Assembly (NCBI GenBank): GCA_039000515.1
Contig: JBCFYV010000012.1
Span: 13,038,905-13,102,904, forward strand
Origin: Timema cristinae
Taxonomy: Eukaryota; Arthropoda; Insecta; Phasmatodea; Timematidae
Reading direction: 5' to 3'
Length of the DNA: 64,000 bases
The notes beneath the pieces are model-generated. The model saw nothing but the letters and a program-made list of their open reading frames with translations. It had not been told where the DNA came from and did not search any database. This document shows, piece by piece, positions 10,878-23,500 of the stretch. Numbering within the stretch: the stretch's first letter is position 1; each line of letters opens with the position of its first letter. Position numbers and translations under genes: made by a program.

Positions 10878-11956
10878 GACAAACTGTACTAATACCCTAA
10901 AATTGTATTCGCTGTTTCAGCATAAAACACAGGGAGTGTAAAGATGTGCACGCATACGTGTACAACCAGTTGCATAGTAACTAGGCGCGTAGTGCTGCAC
11001 ACCTTGACATCTAGGAGCACAGCAGTTTAACATACCACCACTAATAGTAAATAATACACTAGTCCATATAAAAATTAGAATACGTTCTGAGGGTCATCCT
11101 TTACGTCCTACATCACAGAAAATGCTTGTCATTACTAAATGTGCAGTGCCAATGCCCAATTCCTATGCAACCACTCGTACACGTATGCTTGCACAGCTTT
11201 GCTCTCCCTAGCGCTTTACGCTAAATCTTTGAACACAATTTGATGGTATTAGTATGGTTTGCTGGATATAAGTGTAAAGGGATTTTATAGTACTCTTTTT
11301 TCAAACAAACTATATGTTCAGTTTGAGCATTGAGTTTCCAAACACACTGTACACGTAGGGTCTATTCCCTGAAAAAATGCTAACACATGGTATAAAAGGT
11401 TAAAGAAAAATAAACTGTATCTAAAACTTCAACTTTATCAAATAATTACCAATACGGTGATAGTAGAAGCTATTTTTTGTCAAAAAATATCAAAATACAA
11501 TAAAAAAATTACTTTTGTTTATTTTGTTTTCGAGAGCTGTCCGTAGAATACAACTATAGAGCAAAGTACAAGTTTAAATCTCGCTACAGTCCAAAAACAG
11601 TCCACATCTTTCTCTTATACAGTTTGTCTCTCTACTTTCTCTGTGTTAGGGGACAATCGAATTAAATTCCCTCGCGTCCTGTTTCCCGGAATAAAGACAA
11701 CAGAGCGGAAGAAAAAGTTTATATATTTTCCTCACTCCTGTTTTTTTTTTTGCCTTGTTTTATTTTTTTGTTTAATGCTTTTGAACCCTTTTGTTCTGTC
11801 TACCAAGAACTTATTCCACACTCCCAAAATTTTCTTTGTCATTCTATTACAACCAACCCCTCCTCACCCAACTCATTCTACTCTGGTAAATATTCACACA
11901 CTGGACATAAGGAACTGAATAGTTCTCCCTTCACAAATTTTACGAAATAGTTTAAA

Positions 11957-12030
11957 TTATTATTATTATCATTATTATTATCATTATTATTATTATTATT
12001 ATTATTATTTATTATTATTATTATTATTAT
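11957..12030. repeat. (ATT)n microsatellite
   Basis: Imperfect ATT repeat with ATC interruptions. It could be the orphan tail of a family A SINE in minus orientation, but no SINE body follows. Confidence 0.9.
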
Positions 12031-12034
12031 CTAC

Positions 12035-13360
12035 ACAATTTGAGTAAGTCTCACATAGCATTAACATAGTTTTCAAGGGAAGGATTTAAAATAAAATGAT
12101 CAAAGTGTTAAGAAATATGAATCATATTTACGAGATGATATAAAATATTAATTCAAAATTGTTTGTGTAAATAGTTTATTGGTGTGAAGAGATTCAGATC
12201 CATGGGAGGTTAAATCTTTACTATAAGGATTTAAATTGCCACAATTTTTTTCCAAAGATGTCCTAATATCCATCCAGGATAGCCATTATTTTTGTAATAA
12301 GGAGCTATGTAATATTAAGGCACTCTTATGAGTAACTGTAGCTCCATTTTTGTGGAGATCGAATGGAAAAAAATGTTATAATGAAATCGCCAGATAGGTT
12401 TAGAAACCCACACATTTCATAATTAGAAATATAATCTATAACGATAGTGATACCTGGAACCAATCGGACACCGATATGGGACATAATTTTATTAAAATTG
12501 GATACATTTTTATTGACTTGAAACTGTATGGTAATATTTCATACATATATGAACCAATATTCATACATTCATGTCAAAGCATTTACTCAAATTTGTATAT
12601 TAATGTTTTCATCATGGGTTACAAATAAATTGTATGTATTGTTTACTATATACTGTTGAATATCTATTTTTATTACTTATTGATGCTAGTTGATTTAACC
12701 TTATTTCAACATTTTTAAGATCGTGATTAGAAATAGCTCGTGTACTTTTAAAAAATATATTTAGGTTTACAAATAATTTCACTAAATTCACATTCAAAAT
12801 CTTTTTAAAATAGAATTTTTCTTAATAAGTATGGTAAACTACGACCAACATATATTTGAGAGTTTGGATTTCAACCTTTAATAATGTGTTTATTTAACAG
12901 TAGGTTCAAACTTTTTTGACCGTTACAATATTTAATTAAACAATATCAATATATTCATAGATAGAATTATAAGATCTGAAGCTGTTACTTTTAACAAATT
13001 ATGTAATGGTTGTCCCCACTATTTGTCCATAAAGATGGCACGGTGGATGAACGTCACAATAACTACAACACAACATTGAGACCAGTTCGACGATATTCAT
13101 TGGAACATATCAAAGTCACTACGTATCCACTCTACTTCAGAGAATACTCATATATACATAAACTACAGAATTAGAATGAGTGCCATAGGAGGTCACGAAG
13201 AGTAACATGACGGTAATCGGTGACTGTTCTAGGACCTATTATAACGAACGCACGAAATCCGCAAGGCCCGTTATCATCGGCACTGAAACATGTACCCTCC
13301 AACTGCATGCACGCGCACAACCTTAACTATTTAGTTCAAATTCTGGAAATTTAAAAATTA
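12035..13360. other. AT-rich sequence, nothing recognised
   Basis: No coding frame, repeat unit or RNA gene could be supported here. Confidence 0.45.
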
Positions 13361-13362
13361 TA

Positions 13363-13432
13363 CCTGGACACGGGAATCTTACCCGGGACCTCTGGCTTAG
13401 TACGCCAATGTTCTACCACTGAGCTATCCAGG
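13363..13432 (-). repeat. tRNA-like cassette (pseudo-tRNA or SINE head)
   Basis: Read on the minus strand: CCTGGAT at the 5' end pairs with GTCCAGG at the 3' end. Then come GCTCAGTGGTAGAAC (D arm and A box), TTGGC-GTACTAA-GCCAG (anticodon arm) and CCCGGGTAAGATTCCCG (T arm and B box, with TTC changed to TAA). The fold is a near-complete cloverleaf of 70 nt with loop triplet ACT. The D stem has a mismatch and the B box is damaged, so I judge it a tRNA-derived repeat, not a working tRNA. Confidence 0.65.
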
Positions 13433-13721
13433 GTCATCTTAATTTTTTAAATTTTTAGAATATGATATCTAGATGATAGTAAATCTTCACTAAACAAATA
13501 TAATAGCTTTGACTATTTGATTGTTAAAATGCATTCCATTACAATTATTATGATTGTACAAATGGCAGCATTAATCCAACTACCGAGTTGAAGATGGCTG
13601 CGTTATCTGATAGATTGTGACCTTAATAAAATCACACATTAGTAGCCGACTATTTCCGCACGTCCATCATAGACTCTGCCTTAAAATATGAGTGAAGAAT
13701 GACCCTGGGCATGGGACAAAT

Positions 13722-13792
13722 CATGTATATCTCAGTGGGTAGAACAATGGCGTACTAGGCCAAAGGTCCCGGGTTTGATTCCCCTGTCCAGG
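13722..13792 (+). repeat. tRNA-like cassette, second copy, opposite orientation
   Basis: Plus-strand relative of the cassette at 13363-13432. It contains ATCTCAGTGGGTAGAAC (A box), TGGC-GTACTAG-GCCA (anticodon arm) and GGTCCCGGGTTTGATTCCCC (B box intact as GGTTTGATTCC), ending TGTCCAGG. The 5' half of the acceptor stem is lost. About 60 bp of downstream flank (ATGATATCTAGAT through AATAGCTTTG) also matches the DNA downstream of the first copy in direct orientation. Confidence 0.65.
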
Positions 13793-14302
13793 TGTCATTT
13801 TTCAATTTTCAGGATATGATATCTAGATCAAGAATTCCTCACTTTAAAGCATAAATAATAGCTTTGGCAATTTGATCCTCATTTCGTTCAAGATTAATAA
13901 GAACAATTATCTCAGATATTACTGTAATTTTTTTTATGAAAATAAGTTTAAAAAATAACAAGAAATATATGCGCGAAAAACTAGAAGTTTTTGGATAATA
14001 TATAAGATTAGGTATATTGGCAGATTTGTAAAAGTAGATATTATTCATAAGCTAATGTAGGTAATGGCTGTTTTTTGATAAGCACCAAAAAGAACAAAAA
14101 TAGTCATAAACACAACAAATTTTCCAGTCCTCGTTCAGAGGTATTGAGAGGGTATTCGCACTCACACGATCATCATTTTGAAAGACTAGACTCTCCTCAA
14201 TTTCCATCCTCTCGTAGCCAATCAGCGAGAAGATAGGTCCTCCAAGAAGAGATGTATATTAATAATAGCTCAGTGATTTCCCTTCTAAACATCAAGCGGC
14301 AT

Positions 14303-15993
14303 AGAAACGTGTGAAACATAGTATCTTACTTTACTAGTGAAATGTGTGAAACGTGGTCTCTTACTTTACTAGAGAAACGTGTGAAACGTGGTCTCTTACT
14401 TTACTAGAGAAACGTGTGAAATATGGTATCTTACTTTACTAGAGAAACGTGTGAAATGTGGTCTCTTACTTTACTAGTGAAACGTGTGAAACATGGTCTC
14501 TTACTTTACTAGAGAAACGTGTGAACGTGGTATCTTACTTTACTAGAGAAACGTGTGAAATGTGGTCTCTTACTTTACTAGTGAAACGTGTGAAACATGG
14601 TCTCTTACTTTACTAAGAAACGTGTGAAAACGTGGTCTCATACTTTACTAGAGAAACGTGTGAAACGTGGTCTCTTACTTTACTAGAGAAATCGTGTGAA
14701 ATGTGGTCTCTTACTTTACTAGAGAAACGTGTGAAAGTGGTCTCTTACTTTACTAGAAACGTGTGAAATATGGTATCTTACTTTACTAGAGGAACGTGTG
14801 AAATGTGGTCTCTTACTTTACTAGTGAAACGTGTAAAACATGGTCTCTTACTTTACTAGAGAAACGTGTGAAACGTGGTCTCTTACTTTACTAGAGAAAC
14901 GTGTGAAATGTGGTCTCTTACTTTACTAGAGAAACGTGTGAAATGTGGTCTCTTACTTTACTAGTGATACGTGTGAAACATGGTCTCTTACTTTACTAGA
15001 GAAACGTGTGAAACGTGGTTTCTTACTTTACTAGTGAAAAGTGGTCTCTTACTTTACTAGAGAAACGTGTGAAATGTGTCTCTTACTTTACTAGAGAAAC
15101 GTGTGAAATGTGGTCTCTTACTTTACTAGTGAAACGTGTGAAACATGGTCTCTTACTTTACTAGAGAAACGTGTGAAACGTGGTTTCTTACTTTACTAGA
15201 GAAACGTGTGAAATGTGGTCTCTTACTTTACTAGAGAAACGTGTGAAATGTGGTCTCTTACTTTACTAATGAAACGTGTGAAACATGGTCTCTTACTTTA
15301 CTAGAGAAACGTGTGAAACGTGGTCTCTTACTTTATTAGAGAAACGTGTGAAATGTGGTCTCTTACTTTACTAGAGAAACGTGTGAAATGTGGTCTCTTA
15401 CTTTACTAGTGAAACGTGTGAAACATGGTCTCTTACTTTACTAGAGAAACGTGTGAAACGTGGTCTCTTACTTTACTAGAGAAACGTGTGAAACGTGGTC
15501 TCTTACTTTACTAGAGAAACGTGTGAAATGTGGTCCCTTACTTTACTAGAGAAACGTGTGAAATGTGGTCTCTTACTTTACTAGAGAAACGTGTGAAACG
15601 TGGTCTCTTACTTTACTAGAGAAACGTGTGAAACGTGGTCTCTTACTTTACTAGAGAAACGTGTGAAATGTGGTCTCTTACTTTACTAGTGAAACGTGTG
15701 AAACATGGTCTCCTACTTTACTAGAGAAACGTGTGAAATGCGGTCTTTTACTTTACTAGTGAAACGTGTGAAACATGGTCTCTTACATTACTAGTGAAAC
15801 GTGTGAAACATGGTCTCTTACTTTACTAGTGAAACGTGTGAAACATGGTCTCTTAATTTACTAGAGAAACGTGTGAAATGTGGTCTCTTACTTTACTAGA
15901 GAAACGTGTGAAATGTGGTCTCTTACTTTACTAGAGAAACGTGGTCTCTTACTTTACTAGAGAAACGTATGAAACGTGATCTCTTACTTTACA
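14303..15993. repeat. 35-bp tandem array, about 48 copies
   Basis: The unit is GAAACGTGTGAAAYGTGGTC followed by TCTTACTTTACTAGA. Variants are AGAG...CGTGG (A), AGAG...TGTGG (B) and AGTG...CATGG (C). In the middle they recur in the order A-B-B-C, so C-type units sit at about 15129, 15269 and 15409, exactly 140 bp apart. The left part has many small indels (missing A, shortened units near 14520, 14620 and 15040), while the right is more regular. Both edges fall into unrelated DNA. No promoter or coding function is visible. Confidence 0.97.
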
Positions 15994-16186
15994 CGATGAA
16001 AACCAATTTATGGTCCTCGAAAACAAGGTTCTTTGGAAGATATTTGTTCCGAAGAGGGATGAAGTTACTGGGAGTGAAGTATGTTATATAATAATGAGTT
16101 AATACTTTGTTTTCACCACCAGATAGTTTGGATTAATTTAAGAAAATCAAATCTCGCAGATTACTTACGTTGTGCATGACATTGCA

Positions 16187-16397
16187 TTGCGAATGAAATA
16201 TTCAAGAAACGTGTTCAGGTTATTGACTGATAAACCTGATTTGAAGACACCATTTGGAAGACCTAGATGCAGATAGGAGGAAAACATAAGAATGGACCTG
16301 AAGGAAATGGGGTGTAATGAGGTGGACTGGATAGAACTAGCTTAAGATAGGGAGGGATATGGGTGTTCTTTTGTAAGTGTGGCAATTCACTTTTGAG
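16187..16397 (+). pseudogene. 3' tail of a non-LTR retrotransposon reverse transcriptase ORF
   Basis: One frame reads RNVFRLLTDKP, then FGRPRCR-stop-EENIRMDLKEMG, then CNEVDWIELA-stop-DREG and SVAIHF-stop-VPDA. This matches the well-known C-terminal tail of arthropod LINE reverse-transcriptase proteins (GRPRxRWEDNIxxDLxEVG, then DWIxLAQDRxRW). Three in-frame stops replace W, Q and another residue, so it is dead. No reverse transcriptase core (YxDD) lies upstream: the 35-bp array starts 190 bp away. The piece is therefore a 5'-truncated insertion or was cut off by the array. The LINE clade cannot be decided from the tail alone. Confidence 0.8.
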
Positions 16398-16843
16398 TTC
16401 CCGATGCCATATTAAGTAATTAATTAAACCTTCATAATTTACAAACTTTATGTGTTCAGATAAAAAATTTAAATAATTAAATTATCTGAAATAATTATAC
16501 ATAAGATTACTAAAGTTGTGTTTGTATAATCATGGAAAGTTACGTTTATTTATACAAAAAAAAAAGAAATTAAATGCTGTTGTGTATTAAAATCATTGTA
16601 ATAGTTATATAGTAAATACAAAATTAACCCACGTTTGTCAATATTTTCTCTTAATACGAGAAGGTAAAAACGAGCTCCACATGCACTAGTTTTCCTCTAT
16701 GATAATGATTATATAAAGTTTTAGATTTTAACCGTCCCTCACTTAGAAATTTTCCGCACAAACAATCATGGATTTTAATACTTCAGGCTCACAGAATATG
16801 TAATAATAAAATCCAAGTATAAAAAAAAAGTTTATTACCGAGT

Positions 16844-17131
16844 TTTATTATTTTTATTATTACTATTATTATTAGCACCGCGTCTTACTACCGTTCGGGT
16901 TATACGCATTACGCTAATGTGTAATGGCAGGGTGATTGTGAGATGAATGAAAGACTTACAGTTTAACGTGGAATCCGAACCACGGTGGCGGCCTGCATTC
17001 ACACTTCACAAGATGTTGTCAAGGTGTAGGAAGGGTTTGGAAATCAGATAAATCTGTGCCGGACGAGGATTGAACCCGGCCGCCAGCACAGAAGTTCTGA
17101 CACCTTACCCGAGACCACCAGGTCACCACTT
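16844..17131 (-). mobile_element. SINE family A, full-length, tRNA-derived
   Basis: Minus strand, tail at left ((ATT)n on plus). The tRNA-like head is at the right: GGTGACCTGGTGGTCTCGGG (A box region) and GGGTTCAATCCTCG (B box). The body carries CCACCGTGGTTCGGATTCC and CGTAATGCGTATAACCCG. A 9-bp direct repeat, TTACCGAGT, flanks it at 16835-16843 and 17132-17140. Pol III transcription with LINE-driven retroposition is the known mode for such elements. Confidence 0.92.
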
Positions 17132-17347
17132 TTACCGAGTATTAACTTTCTATGTTTCATGGTTCTTTATATAAACAAATTTGTAGTCACAATGTTGTTG
17201 TGTAAGGAGCACTATGTATTTATGTAATAATGGTCTAGCTGCATTCCGTTAAGGTTCCATAATACTTATTTAAACTTGCTGATCAATGAGTTTAAGATGA
17301 ACTTCCCAGTTGATACGTGGTCTAAGGCAGTAAGCTTGATATATTTG

Positions 17348-17491
17348 ATCTTTCAAAATAGGTCTTATTTGCACACCTTGGGGCTTCAACAAGTAGATCT
17401 AGAAAAGGGCCACCTCTCTATTTTTCAAAATACGTCGGTGCTGCACACCTTGAGGTTTCAACAAGTATATTTGAAAAGCGTCAGCTTTAAA
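17348..17491 (+). repeat. 72-bp tandem duplication
   Basis: Two adjacent units share TTTCAAAATA, GCACACCTTG, G, TTTCAACAAGTA and GAAAAG. The 72-bp length keeps a short frame open (IFQNxSxLHTLxxQQVxL twice), but I recognise no protein and do not call a gene. Confidence 0.75.
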
Positions 17492-17544
17492 AAAAATATT
17501 TGCCTGGGAACAACACACACTGAAAGTCTTAGTGTTTAAGGCGT

Positions 17545-20500
17545 GAGTATCTCAATATACACTTATTTCTGTTTATAGCTAACCACTATGGACCCAGATA
17601 TTTGGTTCACAATGTCTAAAGTTCACTAAAACCGAAGTGTGTTTCCACAAAAGGGTTGTTGAGAGGGGGAGGGACAAACAATACAAAATAGCACAGTTTA
17701 TAATCAATTTATTGAAATCTATTTCTTAACATTTAAATAGTTAGCTATATGCTGTTGCTTGCTGTATAAAATTGTAATCAATAATTTTTGAATTCTTTGA
17801 GAGAGTTAATATATTTGTCTGAATATGTATCCATATAAATGAAAAATCAAATCTAATTTGATGTTGAACGGTAGCTAGGTGCAAGTTTTATTTGTTAAAT
17901 AATCACGATTTGCCTATTAATATGAATATAAGTCAACCAACACAAAATATAGATTATCTTTGGATTTAAGATTGAGCTGTATTCTATAATTACTCTATAG
18001 AACGCAGTGTATGTGGTGATCAAGTAAGAAATAAAAAATTAAATTCTAAATTCATGGTTTGTTAATATTTTCAAATCCCTCGTTGCCGTGGAGATTTACA
18101 TATAAGATTAAAACTTTCAAGCTGTTTGAAATGCTACAAATATGAAATGCAAATGTAACCACACTAACAGTCGGTTTTCTTTGACACAGATTTTCTCACT
18201 GATGAGATAGCGCGATGGTTTATAGATGACCTTTTATTCATTAAGATAAGGAGTAAGGACTACAAAAGAAGTCCCATCTCAATTTCAATTATTGCTTTTT
18301 TAGTTTACTGGAAACTAACAGATGAAATCAAATATTCAAACAAATTTAGAGTTGTATCATATAAATAGATTTTAACGTGCTGTAAAGTCATTAGAAGTTT
18401 AAAGAACCATTTAAATTACAATAAAATATATAACATTAATAAGATTTAAGTAAATGCTAAGAATCTTCTTTAACCTTGAAAAGTATCAAACTTAGCTAAC
18501 ATCGTTCACTATGACTTAGCCTTTAATATAGTTCCATGGGGAAATCATCCAAGGTAACTCCGGGTAAACTAAGTGTACACCATACTATGAATGATGGCAT
18601 GTATTTTAGTTACTACAGTCCTAAGATTTGTACTTGCATGGTAAATATCTCTTTGGATTTCAATCTGAAATATATCACATAATTTCTCCTTGGATTTGAA
18701 ATTGATATTTTTCCTTGGTATCAAGTCAGACAAAAACAAAACCAAACCAAAACCTATATTTTATAGTACATTTAATAGATAATAACCATCAGTTTAACAA
18801 AATTTATTTTGATTTCAAAAATATATTATTGAGATGCTTGAGCATTTCAAATTCAAATCTCTTGAAATGAGATTTTAAACAAAAATAATTTGAGAAGCCA
18901 ACAGCTTTAAATAAATAACCAAACTGATAAACTATTTACTTACATACTATACTTACGTCGTTCAACCAGAGTTCAAAGTATTTCTCCGTTATATTTCAGT
19001 TAAATTTTTCTAATGTAATTTCCAGTAATCACGAAATGAGCTTCTGGACACTGGACAGAATAAATACCAAAGGCTGGATTTAAAACAAGTCCTCCCTTCA
19101 CACAGTTTGTGAAACTAGCATTAATTTTACCTAAGGAGCCAAATATCTCCTTTTCACGCTATTATCAAATTAATTCTGTATATATTTTATTTTGTAAATA
19201 TTCTACGTTATTATTACCAGTTAACCATTGAGATAATTTATCCAACTACGGAGGTGAAAGAGTGGTAAGTTAAATACAAGATAAGACATTATTCACAATG
19301 CACCTTGTTTGTATATTGTTCTATGGTTGGACCAGTACTATCAATTCTCTACTTCATATTTCAGTCCTCTATGTATATCTTTGGATTGTGCTCAATCTAG
19401 GTTCTCTATGCCTCGAAATTGATTATTTTTGTTTATTATTTATTATTGAGTTTTGAAATGGTTTGGTTTTTGTTCTTCTTTGTTTTGCGTTATGGAAGAA
19501 GGTTAAAAACGAAATTTTGTGTCTTTGTATATTTTCCTAGTGTTGAGGTTAGACTGTTTGCTGTTCTTTCCTTATACTTTTTTAATTCTTTCCACATTCC
19601 TTAACCTTTCCTCAATCTTTGAGGCAACAAGAACCTACCTGAACCACACTAGGTCTATTGTTTTCCTGCCAGTGTCACTGGCGAGTTTTTTTTAGCACTG
19701 CCAAATTTTGAGAGTCATGCGCTGAGACTCGATAGAGCCAGAAGGGAGAAAGGTTCTGTGAACTTTCACCGGAAACGATCTAGTCTATTTTATTCGTGTG
19801 TGTTAATGAAGAGGACTGCTCCAAGACACTAGCAGTCAGAACACATAAAGTGAAGGTGATTAGCCTCTACCCATTCTCATTCCATCATACAGTCTATTTG
19901 TCCGTGTTCGTAACACTGGTCCTCTAGAGGCTTCTTTTCGTTTCTCATTCATTATGAGATAGATTACAACCTTTTCTTTTTATGCAACTAGTAAATAAAT
20001 GAGGTTCTATGTACTGTACTTTAACAATTATTATGTCTGGTTTTATAATTATTATGTGTCTTATAAATTCAATTAGGTGATTTTTAAAACAAGGCATAAG
20101 AGTTATTTTGCCAAATTTAACTTATGATTAATCTTTGAATTCTTAAGATTTATAACGGTCGTACATATTTTACATATTTTAAAATAATGTTATTAACATC
20201 ATTTTTAAATATTTAGTCGTAATTATATTTGCGTATTCAACATGCTTATAATTATTATAATGATCTATAACAGGATACAAAGACTTATATTTTCACACCC
20301 ATTATACTGCCTAGCTATACAAATAGTGATTATCTGTATTATTAATTCCATCTAGTGAAGATTCAGTAATTATTATTCCGAATATTCATAGTAATCCAGT
20401 ATTATGACACCTTTTGAATGTGACATTATGGTTTGAAATTATCAATTAAAATAATATTTAGAACGTATTTATGGCTTAAGTAGTTGTAATTGTATAGGTA

Positions 20501-23500
20501 TTTTCTCCCAAATAAAGACCATTTAATTTTGATACACTTTGGTTTGAATCCTACAGAGTTAAAATATATGATATTCACTCAACCTGAAAAGATTGTTATA
20601 ATAATTGTTAATAGTTCACATAAGTGCTTGAATGACAGTAATTAAATTATATATAAAACTAATTTAATTCAAATATTTTATAAACAACAAAATAATCCGA
20701 TATTTATTGATCAAGCATATCCATCTTACTCTTTATATTTATAAGTATTTTAAAGCAAAAAAAAAACATTCTCAAGCCATATCATAAGACCAGATCATAC
20801 CATAAAGATATGCAGTTATGTGAAAATATTCCCATATGCTTATCTCCATGAAAGTAGCTTGCGACACCTTAACATTCAAGCTAGAATAACTTCACAAAAC
20901 GCAGAGAGAGTGACTTATATTTGGAAAAAAATGTTTTATTCATATTTTTTTTTCAGGACGTATCGTAACATATTTTTTCCCTCGTCTTCTTTTATTTTTT
21001 TGTCTCTTTACTATGCAAATACTAGAGTTGAGAGAACTGAGATTTTCTTCTTCAGATTTTTTGTGTACATAAGAAGTGTGTGATTACAGGAAAGAAAAGT
21101 AACCTGTAAGTAGCCACTGCATATCACAGAATTGGAAAAAATATTACCTCAGATGAGATGAAAAGTGTATCATGTCACATTTATGTTCACACTTACAAAC
21201 ACATTAGAATTTATTTGTACTTGATTACAAATATGTTTAGTATATTATTTATTTAAACACAAAATTAAATACACTTTTAATTTATAACTACAAAAATAAT
21301 TTCGTGAATATAAAGTTAAAAAATTAAAATTATAAAAACATAAAATTTAACAATTTAAATTAAGTCCCAATTACTATAATGTTTGCGTATATAAACATTT
21401 AAAAAAAAAAATTTAAACTTAATTAGAAAATAAACCTTTTTGTATCTTCTCTAAAATTATCTACTTAAAAAATTAACACTATCTTAAATTAATTTTATAA
21501 TTCTAAACTTATGAATGCTTCATTCTTTGTGGACTTAAGTCATTCATACATGGAGAGTGATCTAGAAAGAATTTTACCTTGGTGTCACGCTAGTGGGCAC
21601 GTAGCACGCCACTACCCTAGTCGAGACACGAACCGATCTCCCATCAAGATATAACAGGCTGCTTTTTTGTGTCTTTATGGGGATAAGCTGCAGCTACTTG
21701 TCATCTGGACGAGTGTAGTATCGTGAGTTTCTCGTGACTCCTGAATTCAAAATTTGGGATTACGGAATCGAATTGAGTATAACGTAATGACACAAGGATT
21801 TATTGAAGGTGAGTCAAAGGTGGGAACATTGGTCAGTAGAAAAATATGCTCATTACTCAGATTATTTATATAGAACTTCCATTGTAATTAATATAGATTT
21901 ATATTTTTTATGCTTGTATTTAAAAGTTTTAAATTTTCAAATTAAATTTTAAATTTTTCTTACTAATTCTAATAAAATCTTAATCGAATTTATTTATAAA
22001 TCAAATTGGTTAGTAACAAGACTGATAGATGATATTAGAGTGAAATTGTTTCTACTATTATCTTAGAGTTAAATGTTTTCAAATTTAAAATATTTTTGGG
22101 ATAAAAAATTTCATCATTTTTATTTCAGTACAATTAAAACAATATCAATAGTCCTAGTATAAATAATGAAAATATATATAGGAAATTCAAATGATGATAA
22201 ATAAAGTCAATGAAGTCAAATAATACTGATTTATTAAAAAGTTAAATATCTCAATATTTGACTTTTAGATTCAAATTTATAATTAAATTCCATAAAAACC
22301 AACCATGGGTACTTTTGAAATTTTAAATTCGATATTAATCTTTGAATTACTGAAATCAACCCTTATAAATTCAAATTTATTGCGAGTCTTGGAATTACTC
22401 AAATTTGAATTCAAAATTTCAAATTTTCACACAAAGATTAAAAACTATCAGTTATACTCTCTTTCATGATAATTCGACTGTTATCCATTTAAAGGCTATA
22501 CTTATTTTAAGTAGACGTAACCTATCTTAACACATAACTTATTTTAATCTGGTATAGAACAACCAAAAGCTTTCCTGATCCTTTTAGAAAATAAAAAAAC
22601 ATAATTTAATGGTAAAAATGTATGTATTTACTATATTATTATTTTATCGGTAGTAATACTACTGAATAGACCTGACAGGTTTGTATACAACATGATTTGG
22701 CCTATGGATGTATGAAAATATTCAGAGTATCTATCTTGTAAACTATGTTAGATTGGGTTTCTCATCGTGTTCTTATTACATCACATAAGAATGTCCACAC
22801 ACCTGGAAAATCTAGGAAACAGGTAAACTAAACAAATATTGAAATCTTTGTTAATTTTTAATATGAAACTGAAATATTTTAAACATTGTTTTATTACACG
22901 GAAGAAATATTGATCTGAATAACTAAGTAAGCTTATTGTTTATATATTTTATCAACTCACCCCCCCCCCCTTTATTCCTAAAACGATGGATTAAGTAGTG
23001 AATGTATATATTTATTTATAAAGATCCAATAATCTTTATTTAAACACTATTTATACACCTCACTCGAGTCACTTTACTGACGAATAAAATATTATTCCTG
23101 TACACTACTTACTCAAGTGTTCGGTCATTTAGAAACTCTTTCTAAAAAATCTGGAAATCTAAGAGAATTTTGTATTAAATAAATAGTTGTAATACTGGCA
23201 TAGCTTGGCCTAACTTAATATGTGATAGCTTAATCTACTCAGTTAATAGTCACACATTTTCCCTTAGATTCAATTGTAACACGATTTATATGTATTACTT
23301 AGCATTCATTAAAATTCAAGGTGAATGTTTCACTAAATTTAATTTTGTCTTGCTTCCAGTAGTTTTTTTTACATATGTGATTATTACGATTAAAAGGTAA
23401 AGATCAGGGATGCGCTAAGATTAACTTGATTTTTAGTGATTTTCTGTAATAGCTCGGTGTTGAAGTTTTTTCCCATCAGTTTTTAATTAACAACACAAAT

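Larger units (their letters stand above)
10542..11349. mobile_element. Mariner-type non-autonomous TIR element with TA ends
   Basis: The left end reads TA-CAGGATGTTTGAAAACTCA. The right end, reverse-complemented, reads TA-CAGTGTGTTTGGAAACTCA. The terminal repeats match at about 22 of 27 positions, and both ends abut TA, the Tc1/mariner target. Subterminal sequence also matches in inverted orientation (TAGTTTGTTTGAA, TATAAAATCCCT, ACACTTATA). There is no transposase frame. The element carries an internal inverted duplication (10579-10696) and a later SINE insertion (10699-10877). Confidence 0.72.

Noticed and set aside
13363..13432. Functional tRNA gene (loop triplet ACT)
   Set aside because: D-stem mismatch, damaged TTC in the T arm, no serine-type long variable arm, and related decayed copies nearby point to a repeat.
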